Assembly (NCBI GenBank): GCA_945879075.1 | Contig: CAMCUY010000004.1 | Location: 1 to 64,000 of the forward strand | DNA length: 64,000 bases | Direction: 5' to 3' | From: Akkermansia muciniphila | GTDB lineage: Bacteria; Verrucomicrobiota; Verrucomicrobiia; Verrucomicrobiales; Akkermansiaceae | Shown: one piece after another, positions 17,550-25,404 of the stretch | Position numbering within the stretch: position 1 is the stretch's first letter | Layout: every line of letters begins with the position of its first letter | Made by a program: the position numbers and the translations under genes | Notes under the pieces: model-generated | Database searches by the model: none | Seen by the model: the letters and a program-made list of their open reading frames with translations, nothing else | Told to the model about the DNA's origin: nothing

Positions 17550-18299
17550 TCAATGGCCCAGCTCGGCCATCGCCGCGCGGACGGCCGCCTGCACCTGCGG
17601 ATCGCCGTAAAACGGACCCGCGCCGGGGCCGCCGGTGGTGTGCGTTTCGAGCAGCACCAGCTCGCCGTTTTTCCATAAAAACGACGGGTTGCCGCTGTCG
17701 CCGACGATCAAATTCCGCCGATAGAGCGGATTTAGTCCGGGGACGAATCCCAGTCGCACGACTCCGCCGGAAACCGCGTCGATCTGGTGCACCGAGAGCG
17801 TGTTCGTCTGGTCCGAAACGATGACCGGCCTGCTGATGGAGGCGTCGCCCGCGTTGGCGAGCCGGTAGAATTTCACCTCCGGCGGCAGCGGCAGGTTCAG
17901 CCTTGCGACGGCGATATCGCCCACGTTGGTGAGCATTTTTACCGATGAAATGAAGCGCTCATGAGGTTTGCCGCGCTTGTCATGGAACATCACCGAGACG
18001 TTCGCCGGCCTCGTGAAGTGGGCGGCCATCACCACGTGGCTGGGAGAAATGAGCGTGGCCGTGCGCGAGTCGTTCCACGAGACGCCGGTGAGGTCGAGCT
18101 TGGAAGTCCAGTTGTTCCGCCACTTCGACGGGTTCTTTGGCTGGTAATAAGTGAACAAAGTCCCTTTTTCCGCGTCTTTCGGCAGGAATCCGAGACCGCC
18201 TTGAGCCGGCGCGGAACCACCGGCGGCAAGGCTCGGGCCGTTGGCGGGACCGCAGGCACAGAGCAGGAGGGAAAGGGACAGAAGGAGCGCGGATTTCAT
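17550..18299 (-). CDS. Trypsin-like serine peptidase lipoprotein
   Basis: The 249-residue protein starts with a lipoprotein signal (MKSALLLSLSLLLCACGP, probable lipidated Cys at the LCAC box). Residues of a chymotrypsin-fold triad are visible in the right order and context: His in VVMAAHF, Asp in VGDIAVARL and Ser in VGDSGNPSF. It should be anchored in a membrane facing the periplasm or outside. The substrate is unknown. The start ATG at 18297-18299 fits the signal peptide; longer readings run through the antisense of metX and are not real. It is divergent from metX with hairpin element C between them. Confidence 0.75.
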   Translation of the reverse strand: MKSALLLSLSLLLCACGPANGPSLAAGGSAPAQGGLGFLPKDAEKGTLFTYYQPKNPSKWRNNWTSKLDLTGVSWNDSRTATLISPSHVVMAAHFTRPANVSVMFHDKRGKPHERFISSVKMLTNVGDIAVARLNLPLPPEVKFYRLANAGDASISRPVIVSDQTNTLSVHQIDAVSGGVVRLGFVPGLNPLYRRNLIVGDSGNPSFLWKNGELVLLETHTTGGPGAGPFYGDPQVQAAVRAAMAELGH

Positions 18300-18356
18300 G
18301 GAGCGGGGAATTTCCCGATCGATAGCCGCCACCCGCCCGGCTGGCAAGGGGCTGCC

Positions 18357-18471
18357 ATAAGGGGGGCGGACATTTTTGTCCGCCTGGACGATGGGAAAAG
18401 AAAGAGAAGAGCTTCGCGCTTCCACTTTCGCCGCGCATCGACAAGTGGACAAAATGCCCACTCCCCTTATT
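18357..18471 (-). repeat. Dispersed multi-hairpin element, copy C (inverted relative to copy A)
   Basis: The 115-bp element begins ATAAGGGG and ends CCCCTTATT. It aligns along its whole length with the reverse complement of copy A, including the GGCGGACA...TGTCCGCC hairpin, the GGACGATGGGA block, the CCGCGCATCG block and the GTGGACA...CCCAC hairpin. It lies between the divergent starts of the serine-peptidase lipoprotein and metX, so it may affect both promoters. Confidence 0.8.
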
Positions 18472-18548
18472 TTGCCCATCATTCTCAGTGCCACCCAGAG
18501 GCGTTCCCGCCCTTGCCTTTGATGGCGAACGCCGTTTAGCCTCCGCGC

Positions 18549-19700
18549 ATGCCCGCCGCGACCCGCACCCAATTTTTCCAAACCGGAAGCCCCGCCGACC
18601 CGGTGAGGCTGCGCGAGGGCGGGCTGCTGCCGGGAATCACGCTCGCCTACGAAACCTGGGGCGAGCTCAACGCCGCGCGATCCAACGCGATTTTCCTCTT
18701 CCACGCGCTGTCCGGCTCCCACCACGCGGTGGGCTACAATCCAAGCATCGAAGGGGTCGGCGAACTCTGGCAGCCGGAAATGCACGAAGGCTGGTGGGAA
18801 GGAATGATCGGGCCGGGCAAGGCCATCGACACCGACAAATATTTCGTCATCTGCGCGAACTACCTCGGCGGCTGTTACGGCAGCACCGGCCCGGCGTCGA
18901 TCGATCCGGAGACGGGAAAACCTTGGGGCTCCTCGTTCCCTGCGGTGACCGCGGCGGACCAGGTGGAGGTTTTCGCCTCGCTGCTGGATCACTTCCGCAT
19001 CCACGCGCTGCACGCGGTGGTCGGCCCGTCGGTCGGCGGCTTGGTCGCGCTGACCTTCGCCACCCGCTTCGCCGAGCGCGTCCACAACGTGATCATCATC
19101 GCCTCGGGATTCAAAACCACCGTCCTCAACCGGCTCATCCTTTTCGAGCAAATCCTCGCCATCGAGAACGACCCGCATTTCAACGGCGGCGACTACTACG
19201 ACGGCGAGGCCCCGCTCTACGGCCTCGTGCTCGCCCGCATGATTTCCCACAAAACCTTCGTCCACCTCGACGCCATCGAGCGCCGCGCCCGGCAGGACGT
19301 GGTGCAGCCGGACGACGTGCTCGCCTGGTATCGCGTGCGCGACCAGTTCCAGAGCTACATGCTCCATCAGGGGAAAAAGTTCGTCCGCCGCTTCGATGCG
19401 AACACCTATCTGCGCATCATCGACCTGTGGTCGCGCTACGACGCCACCCAGGAAGGCGACGCGGAAACTCCGGCCGACTTGTTCGCGCGCGCGCAGTTCG
19501 CCGGCCAGCGCTGGCTGGTCTTCTCGATCGACTCCGACTTTTGTTTCTATCCGGAAGAGCAGGCGGAGCTGGTGAAACATCTGGAGGAAGCCAAGGTCGA
19601 TGTCATGCACATCATCGTGCATTCCGACAAGGGTCACGACTCTTTCCTGCTAGAGCCCGACCTCTACACCCCGCACATTTCCTGGGTGCTCGGGAAATGA
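18549..19700 (+). CDS. metX: Homoserine O-acyltransferase MetX
   Basis: The 383-residue alpha/beta-hydrolase enzyme activates homoserine with acetyl- or succinyl-CoA in methionine synthesis. Family hallmarks are LAYETWGELN, LFHALSGSHHA, the SIDPETGKPWGSSFP loop, the nucleophile elbow GPSVGG with Ser161, and the late Asp (FSIDSDFCFYP) and His (DKGHDSFL) of the triad. The usual elbow is GGSMGG, so GPSVGG is slightly unusual. Whether it uses acetyl- or succinyl-CoA cannot be read here. Confidence 0.93.
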   Translation: MPAATRTQFFQTGSPADPVRLREGGLLPGITLAYETWGELNAARSNAIFLFHALSGSHHAVGYNPSIEGVGELWQPEMHEGWWEGMIGPGKAIDTDKYFVICANYLGGCYGSTGPASIDPETGKPWGSSFPAVTAADQVEVFASLLDHFRIHALHAVVGPSVGGLVALTFATRFAERVHNVIIIASGFKTTVLNRLILFEQILAIENDPHFNGGDYYDGEAPLYGLVLARMISHKTFVHLDAIERRARQDVVQPDDVLAWYRVRDQFQSYMLHQGKKFVRRFDANTYLRIIDLWSRYDATQEGDAETPADLFARAQFAGQRWLVFSIDSDFCFYPEEQAELVKHLEEAKVDVMHIIVHSDKGHDSFLLEPDLYTPHISWVLGK

Positions 19701-19706
19701 CGCGGC

Positions 19707-19946
19707 TCAGCCGAGGTTCTCGCAAAATTTCTTGAAGGCCCGGACCTCCTCCTCGCTGGCCACGCCCGCCACGATGTGGCCCGCCAGGCTGCGGGCGAGG
19801 GTTGCAGTGTCTCTGGGGATTTCCAAAGCTTCGATCAAAGCCCGGGCGATGGCGGAAAAAGTGTTTCCGTTGTAGTTGGTGAACGGCGCGAGGCGGTGGC
19901 ATTTGCGGCAGAGGCCCACCATCTCATCGAGGTGCATCATTTTCAT
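19707..19946 (-). CDS. Small hypothetical protein with a CxxCH motif
   Basis: The 79-residue product has no signal peptide. Its N-terminal part carries GLCRKCHRLAPF, a CxxCH pair. Without a signal peptide this is more likely a metal-binding knuckle than a heme site. A helical segment with several Ala and Leu residues follows (FSAIARALIEALEIPRDTATLARSLAGHIV). It is convergent with metX, 6 bp from its stop. I do not recognise the family; composition and a clean frame support it as a real gene. Confidence 0.55.
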   Translation of the reverse strand: MKMMHLDEMVGLCRKCHRLAPFTNYNGNTFSAIARALIEALEIPRDTATLARSLAGHIVAGVASEEEVRAFKKFCENLG

Positions 19947-20086
19947 TCGTGATTCCTCCCACAGTTCCCTGCACTCGGCATGACCATCCGGCGTGGGGCC
20001 ATGGTGAGCGTTCTTGGATTTGCAGAGTTATTCGTTCTGCCAAACGACCATTTCCCATGGCACTTCCGCCAGCCATGTGCGGGAAT

Positions 20087-20284
20087 TCATGGTTTCTTCT
20101 TTCTGGCCGACTCCCTGATTCGGGCGATTTCTTCGACTCCCACGCTTTTCAGATAGCCCTTGCCGGTTCTGGCATAGACGGGCGCGGCTGAGAAACGGTC
20201 TTGGATCATCAATCCTTCTCGGAGAATCGCCTGTGCCAAAGGATTGTTCTCGAAAGAGCTTCCGGGTTTCGGTTTCGAGGACAT
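20087..20284 (-). CDS. Small hypothetical protein (65 residues)
   Basis: The product is basic and soluble (MSSKPKPGSSFENNPLAQ..., ending IARIRESARKKKP). It has no membrane helix and no recognised family. Its TGA overlaps an ATG that opens a further 20-residue frame ending at 20028, which may be a remnant of a partner gene. The layout, a small basic protein overlapping a second frame by ATGA, recalls the two toxin-antitoxin pairs in this window, but no toxin domain is visible. Confidence 0.45.
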   Translation of the reverse strand: MSSKPKPGSSFENNPLAQAILREGLMIQDRFSAAPVYARTGKGYLKSVGVEEIARIRESARKKKP

Positions 20285-20335
20285 GGCAGAAGGTTACACG
20301 CCAATCCCCCGGCTGGCAAGATGCCGCTTCGGCTG

Positions 20336-20361
20336 GCTTGGTGGCTGGCAATCCACCAAGC
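20336..20361. other. Inverted repeat between nagZ and a small gene
   Basis: GCTTGGTGG and CCACCAAGC are perfect 9-bp arms around an 8-base loop, 16 bp past the nagZ stop. On the plus strand the hairpin is followed by TTTAAAA; on the minus strand, the direction of nagZ, there is no T run. It may act as a terminator or stabilise a 3' end. Confidence 0.4.
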
Positions 20362-20377
20362 TTTAAAAACAGGCACC

Positions 20378-21448
20378 TCAGTATTCCGCCACCGGACTGC
20401 TCGCCTGCGTGACCTCGATTTCAGGAACCTCGGCCGCCAGCTTGGCGAGCGACTCGCAGGTCTCCCGCCACTTCTTGTCCGACCACGCGAGCGGTCCGCG
20501 GAGCTTGCGGCGGAATTTCTCCACCCGCTCGCGCGCGTCCTCGGTCATCCAGTGCGGCAGCTCGGCGACCGCCCGCGCCGCGATTTCGGCGGTGTCAGTG
20601 CGGTGGCAGATCAGCGCGAGGTCGTTGCCCGCCTCGATGGCGAGCTTCACGTCTTGGCCGCGGCCGTAGCGGGTGGTGATCGCGCCCATGTCGAGATCGT
20701 CCGTTAGCACGAGGTGCCTGTCGAACCCGAGCTGGTCGCGGAGGAAGCGCCGGATGATCCGCGGCGAGAGCGAGGCCGGGAAATCCGGGTCGATGTTAGG
20801 AAACTCCACGTGCGCCAGCATGATCGCGTCGAGCTCCGGCATCAGCGCGGTGTAAGGGATCACGTCCTCGCGGAGCAGTTCTTCGAGAGTCGCCGGCGAC
20901 GACGGCAGATCGTGGTGCGGGTCGGATTGCGCCCGGCCGCAGGCGGGAAAATGTTTCGCGCAGCTCGCGATGGAGCGCTTCCGCAGCCAGCGGTTCCAGT
21001 GGCCGGCGTAGTCGATCACCCGCTGCGGATCGCGCCCCCAGCAACGGCCGCGCAGCGCGTTCTGTGTTTCCGGGAAATGATCGAGATCGAGCACGGGCGC
21101 GAAGTCCAGATTGAAACCTAGCAGACGCAGCAGGTCGCCGGTGAAAGCCCCCGCTTCCGCGATTTTCAACATGTCCGCCTTCGCAGCGAGCGCCGGAGCG
21201 GAAGGCGCCGCCGGGGCGATTTCCCGGGTCCGCGTCACCCGCCCGCCTTCCTGGTCGATGGCGATGATCGGCGTTTCCGAGGACAAGTCGCGGAGGTCGT
21301 CGGTGAGCTTCCGCGTCTGTGCGGCGGAGACGATGTTGCGCGTGAAAAGGATGTAGCCCGCCGGTTGCAGCTTGCGGAAAAGCGCCGCCTCCTCCGGAGA
21401 AAGTTCCGGTCCGGCGATCCCGAGCACGAGCAGTGAGCCATCCATCAT
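20378..21448 (-). CDS. nagZ: Beta-N-acetylhexosaminidase, glycoside hydrolase family 3 (NagZ-like)
   Basis: The 356-residue GH3 enzyme should remove N-acetylglucosamine from muropeptides in cell-wall recycling. Motifs in order are LQPAGYILFTRNI, IAIDQEGGRVTR, LDFAPVLDLD, the KHFP loop with a downstream D-P-H-H-D-L-P, and VLTDDLDMGAI with the nucleophile Asp. The loop that usually reads KHFPGHG here reads KHFPACGRAQ, so the first His-containing part is changed while the general acid-base D-x-H pair is kept. There is no signal peptide, which fits a cytoplasmic NagZ. I placed the start at the ATG pair 21443-21448; frames extending further are antisense to the next gene. Confidence 0.88.
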   Translation of the reverse strand: MMDGSLLVLGIAGPELSPEEAALFRKLQPAGYILFTRNIVSAAQTRKLTDDLRDLSSETPIIAIDQEGGRVTRTREIAPAAPSAPALAAKADMLKIAEAGAFTGDLLRLLGFNLDFAPVLDLDHFPETQNALRGRCWGRDPQRVIDYAGHWNRWLRKRSIASCAKHFPACGRAQSDPHHDLPSSPATLEELLREDVIPYTALMPELDAIMLAHVEFPNIDPDFPASLSPRIIRRFLRDQLGFDRHLVLTDDLDMGAITTRYGRGQDVKLAIEAGNDLALICHRTDTAEIAARAVAELPHWMTEDARERVEKFRRKLRGPLAWSDKKWRETCESLAKLAAEVPEIEVTQASSPVAEY

Positions 21449-21523
21449 CGGCGTGAGAACAGCATTCCGGGCGGGTTTTGTCGAGCCTTGCGCGGGTGGA
21501 TTTAAGCTGAGAAGCTTTCGCCA

Positions 21524-22462
21524 TTGGAAACGGTTTGGAAAAACGACCTGCCCGAAAGCTTCGACCCGATGACGGCCAAGGAGCTGCGGCAGAGCTTGCG
21601 ACGCGGCAGCTTCGTCTATCCGTTTCTGGGCATCCAGTTGTTCGCCGTGGTGGCGATGGCGGCGGAATTCCAGCTCGGCCACGCCGCGGAGAGCTCGCAA
21701 TACACCGGCGTGCTGAACCTCTGGCTGCTCTGGACGTCCGGGCCGTTCTGGATGGTCGTCTCCGCGATCTGCCTGCTCGTCATACCGCTGGGCGGCCTTG
21801 TCCTGATGGGCCAGGAATTGGAAGAAGGAAATCACGAGCTGCTTCTGCTCACCAAGCTGGACCGCTGGAAGGTCGTCATCGGGAAATTCATCACGCTGTG
21901 GGGCCTTTGCGCGCTGACCTTCGTTTCCCTGCTGCCCTATGTGGTGGTGCGCTACCTGGTCGGCGGGATCGAGTGGTGGCACGAGGCGGCCTGCGCGGGA
22001 ACGGTGTTAGGCGTCTCCGCCATGATCAGCGCGGGCGCCATCGGCGCGTCGGCGTTCAAACGCACCGGCGTGCGGGTGGCGGTGCTGGTGCTGTTTCTTG
22101 CGTCGATGGCGGTGGGCTGCGGCGCGCCGCTGTTGGGAATCGGCGCGCAAAGCGGCAGCTGCGGCTGGATCTATCATTTCACCGCGCTCGCGGCGGTGGG
22201 CTGCTACTCGCTCATGGGACTCGCGCTGGCCCGCTCGCGCCTGCGGCTGGCGGTCATGGCCTACGAGGTGCAGCCTAGCGGAATGCTCATCGGCCTGCTG
22301 GTCTTCGCGCCGTTCATCCTCGGCCTGGTCACGGCGCTCACGGTCGGCTGGGGCGGAGCCGTCGGATTACTGGGCGTGGCACTCGTCGCGGTGCGGATGG
22401 ACGTGACGCCGAAAGCCCCGAAATGGACGCCGCCGCCGCCACCGGATTTGCCCGCGGCTTAG
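21524..22462 (+). CDS. ABC-2-like multi-helix permease subunit
   Basis: The 312-residue protein begins with [18 protein letters not shown], the cytoplasmic lead-in seen in many ABC-2 permeases. It then shows about seven hydrophobic helices, and its second half has [21 protein letters not shown] Pro-rich tail ([11 protein letters not shown]) ends it. The start is a TTG at 21524; an ATG at 21569 (MTAKEL) is possible. No ATPase gene is adjacent, so its partner must be elsewhere or it works alone. Its TAG overlaps the convergent Minf_1886 stop by 4 nt. Confidence 0.6.
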   Translation: METVWKNDLPESFDPMTAKELRQSLRRGSFVYPFLGIQLFAVVAMAAEFQLGHAAESSQYTGVLNLWLLWTSGPFWMVVSAICLLVIPLGGLVLMGQELEEGNHELLLLTKLDRWKVVIGKFITLWGLCALTFVSLLPYVVVRYLVGGIEWWHEAACAGTVLGVSAMISAGAIGASAFKRTGVRVAVLVLFLASMAVGCGAPLLGIGAQSGSCGWIYHFTALAAVGCYSLMGLALARSRLRLAVMAYEVQPSGMLIGLLVFAPFILGLVTALTVGWGGAVGLLGVALVAVRMDVTPKAPKWTPPPPPDLPAA

Positions 22463-22893
22463 GAAACCACGCGCTGCGAGCGGCGCGCCTGTTGCGGTGC
22501 CGCAGCCCGGCTTTTCGGCAAAAACGGAACGATCAGCGAGGCCTCGAAATCGAAGACCTCGGAGAAATCCTCCTTCTTGTCCGATTCCTGTTTTCCGAAA
22601 ACCTGCTCTTCAATGAGGTTGAAAACCATGTCGCCGAGATCCTGGCATTTGCGAATGCTCCACTCGGTCATCAGCGTGGAAGCCATCGGCCCGAACTGCT
22701 CCAGCGCGTAGTCCCGGCAACCTTCCAACAGCTCCGGCCCGCTAACATGGCGCGCCTGACCGCCGTTGGACTCGGCGATCCGCTTGAGCGTGAAATCCAA
22801 CGCGTCCTTGAGAAAAAAGTAGGCGTGCGGGTCAAATCTCTTGTCCCGTTTCAGGATCGAAACGACGGATTGCTCGAACTGCATGGCTTGCAT
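22459..22893 (-). CDS. Minf_1886 family protein
   Basis: The 144-residue soluble protein has the features of the Minf_1886 family, named from Methylacidiphilum: a helical start ([34 protein letters not shown]), then [24 protein letters not shown] and [15 protein letters not shown]. The function of the family is not known. It is typical of Verrucomicrobiota, Planctomycetota and relatives and so helps to place the organism. I chose ATG 22893 (MQAMQFEQ); upstream in-frame codons look non-coding. Confidence 0.85.
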   Translation of the reverse strand: MQAMQFEQSVVSILKRDKRFDPHAYFFLKDALDFTLKRIAESNGGQARHVSGPELLEGCRDYALEQFGPMASTLMTEWSIRKCQDLGDMVFNLIEEQVFGKQESDKKEDFSEVFDFEASLIVPFLPKSRAAAPQQARRSQRVVS

Positions 22894-22995
22894 GCGCGGG
22901 AACATGCAAAAACCGGGGTGCCGTGTCAAAGCGCTTTAAAAAATCGCCCCGATTGCCGGATTGCGGGCCGGCCGCGGATCATTCACGCTCCCGCC

Positions 22996-23811
22996 ATGTG
23001 GACCACCGCGCGCGAATTTGAGGACATCCGATACGAAACTACGGATGAGGGAAGTATTGCCAAAATCACCATCAACCGGCCCGAAGTGCGCAACGCCTTC
23101 CGCCCGCAGACGGTGAAGGAAATGCTCGTCGCCTTCGACCTCGCCCACGAGGACCCCAATGTCGGCGCCATCATCCTCACCGGTGCCGGCGACCTCGCGT
23201 TCTGCTCCGGTGGCGACCAGAAAGTCCGCGGCCACGCCGGCTACATCGGCGAGGACGGCGTCCCGCGCCTCAACGTGCTCGACCTCCAGAAAAAAATCCG
23301 CTCCCTGCCCAAGCCCGTTGTCGCGATGGTCGCCGGCTACGCGATCGGCGGCGGCCACGTCCTGCACATCGTCTGCGACCTCACCATCGCTGCGGACAAC
23401 GCCCGCTTCGGCCAAACCGGCCCCAAGGTCGGCTCGTTCGACGGCGGCCTCGGCTCCAGCTACCTCGCCCGCATCGTCGGCCAGAAAAAAGCCCGCGAAA
23501 TCTGGTATCTCTGCCGCCAATACGACGCCCAACAGGCACTCGACATGGGCCTCGTCAACACCGTCGTCCCGCTCGCCGATCTCGAAAAGGAAACCCTCCA
23601 ATGGTGCCGCGAAATGCTCGCCCACTCGCCGCTCGCCCTGCGCTGTTTGAAGTCCGCCCTCAACGCCGACTGCGACGGCCAGATGGGCCTGCTCGACCTC
23701 GCCGGCAACGCCACCCTCCTCTACTACATGAGCGAGGAAGGCCGCGAAGGGAAACAAGCCTTCCTCGAAAAACGCGCGCCGGACTTCTCGAAGTTCCCGC
23801 GCGTGCCTTGA
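22996..23811 (+). CDS. menB: 1,4-dihydroxy-2-naphthoyl-CoA synthase MenB
   Basis: The 271-residue crotonase-fold enzyme closes the naphthoate ring in menaquinone synthesis. MenB-specific features include [18 protein letters not shown], the oxyanion segments [11 protein letters not shown] and [39 protein letters not shown], and a C-terminus with [18 protein letters not shown]. The start ATG at 22996 follows a short leader. It implies menaquinone respiration. No other men genes are next to it. Confidence 0.96.
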   Translation: MWTTAREFEDIRYETTDEGSIAKITINRPEVRNAFRPQTVKEMLVAFDLAHEDPNVGAIILTGAGDLAFCSGGDQKVRGHAGYIGEDGVPRLNVLDLQKKIRSLPKPVVAMVAGYAIGGGHVLHIVCDLTIAADNARFGQTGPKVGSFDGGLGSSYLARIVGQKKAREIWYLCRQYDAQQALDMGLVNTVVPLADLEKETLQWCREMLAHSPLALRCLKSALNADCDGQMGLLDLAGNATLLYYMSEEGREGKQAFLEKRAPDFSKFPRVP

Positions 23812-23820
23812 TTCAAGCAA

Positions 23821-23839
23821 CGGCTCATCGGCGGAGCCG
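23821..23839 (+). terminator. Small hairpin after menB, weak terminator candidate
   Basis: CGGCTC and GAGCCG form a 6-bp stem around a 7-base loop, 9 bp beyond the menB stop. No T run follows, so the role is uncertain. Confidence 0.3.
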
Positions 23840-23903
23840 AGCTGCTCACCGGCTTGATCCTCGGACGCCTGCTGCCATGGCGGAAGTCGGCGTCATCCGC
23901 AGG

Positions 23904-23939
23904 TTGACAAATCCCGATGTGGACCTAATTTGTCCACAT
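23904..23939 (+). promoter_or_regulatory. Promoter and palindromic operator of the Phd/PIN toxin-antitoxin operon
   Basis: TTGACA (23904-23909), a 16-bp spacer and TAATTT (23926-23931) form a good promoter. The inverted repeat ATGTGGAC / GTCCACAT (23917-23924 and 23932-23939) wraps the -10, and its last two bases are the first two of the antitoxin ATG. Transcription would begin at about the ATG, so this mRNA also appears leaderless. The arrangement is the same as for the pair at 8411. Confidence 0.7.
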
Positions 23940-24195
23940 GAAAACCGTCACCGTCAGGGATCTCCGCAACAACTTTTCCAAGGTCGAGGCCTGGCTGGGC
24001 GAGGGCGAGGAAATCCGGATCGAAAAACGCGGGACGCCGATCGGTTTCCTCTCCGCGACGCCGAGATCCGGAGCCGCCAAGGTGAAACAGCCGGACTTCA
24101 TGGCAAGATTGAATGAAATCTGGGGAGATCGTGTTTTCTCTGACGAGGAAGTGCGCCAGATGCGCGAAGACGAACTGGAGGGTGAGGAGGGATGA
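23938..24195 (+). CDS. Antitoxin, Phd/YefM family
   Basis: The 85-residue protein starts MKTVTVRDLRNNFSKVEAWL and continues with a strand pair ending EKRGTPIGFLSAT. This is the standard Phd/YefM DNA-binding fold, and an acidic C-terminal tail (DEEVRQMREDELEGEEG) would bind the toxin. It overlaps the toxin start by 4 nt (ATGA). It is unrelated in family to the AbrB-like antitoxin at 8445. Confidence 0.88.
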   Translation: MKTVTVRDLRNNFSKVEAWLGEGEEIRIEKRGTPIGFLSATPRSGAAKVKQPDFMARLNEIWGDRVFSDEEVRQMREDELEGEEG

Positions 24196-24644
24196 TCACG
24201 TATCCGGACACATCATTCCTTTGCTCGCTTTATCGCAAACAGGCGACATCGCAGCGAGCGGTGAATTTTCACAAAGGCCTCAGCGAAAAACTGACCGTTT
24301 CCAGCCTCCTGCTATTGGAATTCCGGCAATCCATCCGCTTGCAGATGAGGCTTTTCGCCAAAGATCGCAGCAAGGGATTCTCGAAATTAGAAGCCGCGGC
24401 GGTGCTGCGCGCGCTCAACTCCGACCTCGCGGCCGAGGTGTTCCGGATGGTCGCTCCGGATTGGGCGGATGTTCACCGGATCGCGGAAGAGCTCAGCGGA
24501 AAACACACCGAAATCAACGGTCACCGCTTGGTGGATATCTTGCATCTGGCCACGGCACTGCATTTTGGAGCGGAGCAATTTCTCACTTTCGACGCCAATC
24601 AGAAACGACTGGCCGAGGCGGAAGGCATGCAGGTGCCGGTGTGA
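24192..24644 (+). CDS. PIN-domain toxin ribonuclease (VapC type)
   Basis: The 150-residue protein starts MITYPDTSFLCSLY with the first catalytic Asp. It has SLLLLEFRQSI with the conserved Glu and NGHRLVDILHLATALHFGAEQFLTFDANQKRLA with the later acidic residues. It should be an RNA-cleaving toxin held by the antitoxin encoded directly upstream. A decayed dnaE2 fragment starts immediately after it. Confidence 0.87.
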   Translation: MITYPDTSFLCSLYRKQATSQRAVNFHKGLSEKLTVSSLLLLEFRQSIRLQMRLFAKDRSKGFSKLEAAAVLRALNSDLAAEVFRMVAPDWADVHRIAEELSGKHTEINGHRLVDILHLATALHFGAEQFLTFDANQKRLAEAEGMQVPV

Positions 24645-24649
24645 ATCAA

Positions 24650-25080
24650 CCCGCCACCTGCCGATGGGCTTCTACTCGGTCAACACGCTGCTGCAGGACG
24701 CACAACGCCACGGCATCCGCATCAGGCCGAATTCCTGCCTCCGGTGCCTTGAACGAGCTGCCGGAAATCGACCACCGGCGAGAGGCCTTGTGCCAAGTCG
24801 AGCTGCCTTTGCACCAGGAGCCTACCCCGGCCCGCACGCCATTCCCGTGACCATTGCCGGCATGACGATCTGCCGCCAACGGCCCGGCACCGCCAACCTC
24901 TTCATCCCGAAAACCACGTTTCACCGTCTGCGTGGCGTGATCACCAGCGAGCCGTTTCTCAGGGTGGAGGGAATTCTCCAGCGCTCCGAGGGCGACCAGC
25001 CGACCGTCTATGTCCTCCACATCGAGCCACTGTCCGGGATCGATCCGGAGCACACCGCGCGGTCGCATGATTTCCACTGA
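24650..25080 (+). pseudogene. Remnant of an error-prone DNA polymerase gene (dnaE2/imuC)
   Basis: Three separate parts of DnaE2 can be recognised. First, PMGFYSVNTLLQDAQRHGIRIRP is the finger-region block (usually PMGFYxPxxLVxDAxRHG). Second, in another frame around 24750-24800, the block DHRREALCQVELPLHQ resembles the DRRQALWQ segment. Third, VTIAGMTICRQRPGTANLF through LRVEGILQR to the end SHDFH matches the C-terminal OB domain and the usual SRDFR/H terminus. The pieces are joined by deletions and at least one frame change, and the first 600 or so residues are absent. ImuA and ImuB are not nearby. This is a dead remnant. Confidence 0.65.
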
Positions 25081-25404
25081 CCCGTCGCCAAAGCCTTAAA
25101 ACGTAATCGGCGGATGTCGAAGGGAAAACCTTCAACATCCGCCGACTAATCTTTGGGGGGAGTTTTTTTCGGGGGGAGTTTCGGGGTAAATCACCTGCTC
25201 ACGGCAAGCACTGGGGGGCTGCGTTTACCGTGAATCAGGGGAATTCCACTTTCCCTGTTGCCGCCCATACGCCGTGACGTGGAACTTACTCAGGGATCGT
25301 TAATAAAGCATCGATCACAGACGGGTTCAAGCATTTTCTGGCGATTGATTTGCCACACGCCGATTGCGGGTTGAAGTCGGCCGCGCGATCTCCATTCTCG
25401 CCGC
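25081..25404 (+). other. Intergenic region before bioA with a strong hairpin and G-runs
   Basis: No gene is visible in these 324 bp. A strong stem-loop lies at 25108-25144 (16-bp arms, one mismatch, loop GAAAA) and could terminate transcription from upstream. It is followed by a run of G-tracts: about six Gs at 25155, 25172 and 25213 and four at 25183, two of them in the repeated phrase GGGGGGAGTTT. Such spacing could form a G-quadruplex. I see no known riboswitch. Promoter elements for bioA are not clear. Confidence 0.55.

Noticed and set aside
18300-19637. Minus-strand extension of the serine-peptidase frame to 695 codons
   Set aside because: The extension runs through hairpin element C and antisense to metX. 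The lipoprotein signal at 18299 is the credible start.
21449-21982. Minus-strand extension of nagZ to 534 codons
   Set aside because: It is antisense to the ABC-2-like permease and lacks any domain. NagZ proper starts at 21448.
22423-22995. Plus-strand extension of menB upstream
   Set aside because: It is antisense to the Minf_1886 gene. The MenB family starts at about the ATG at 22996.
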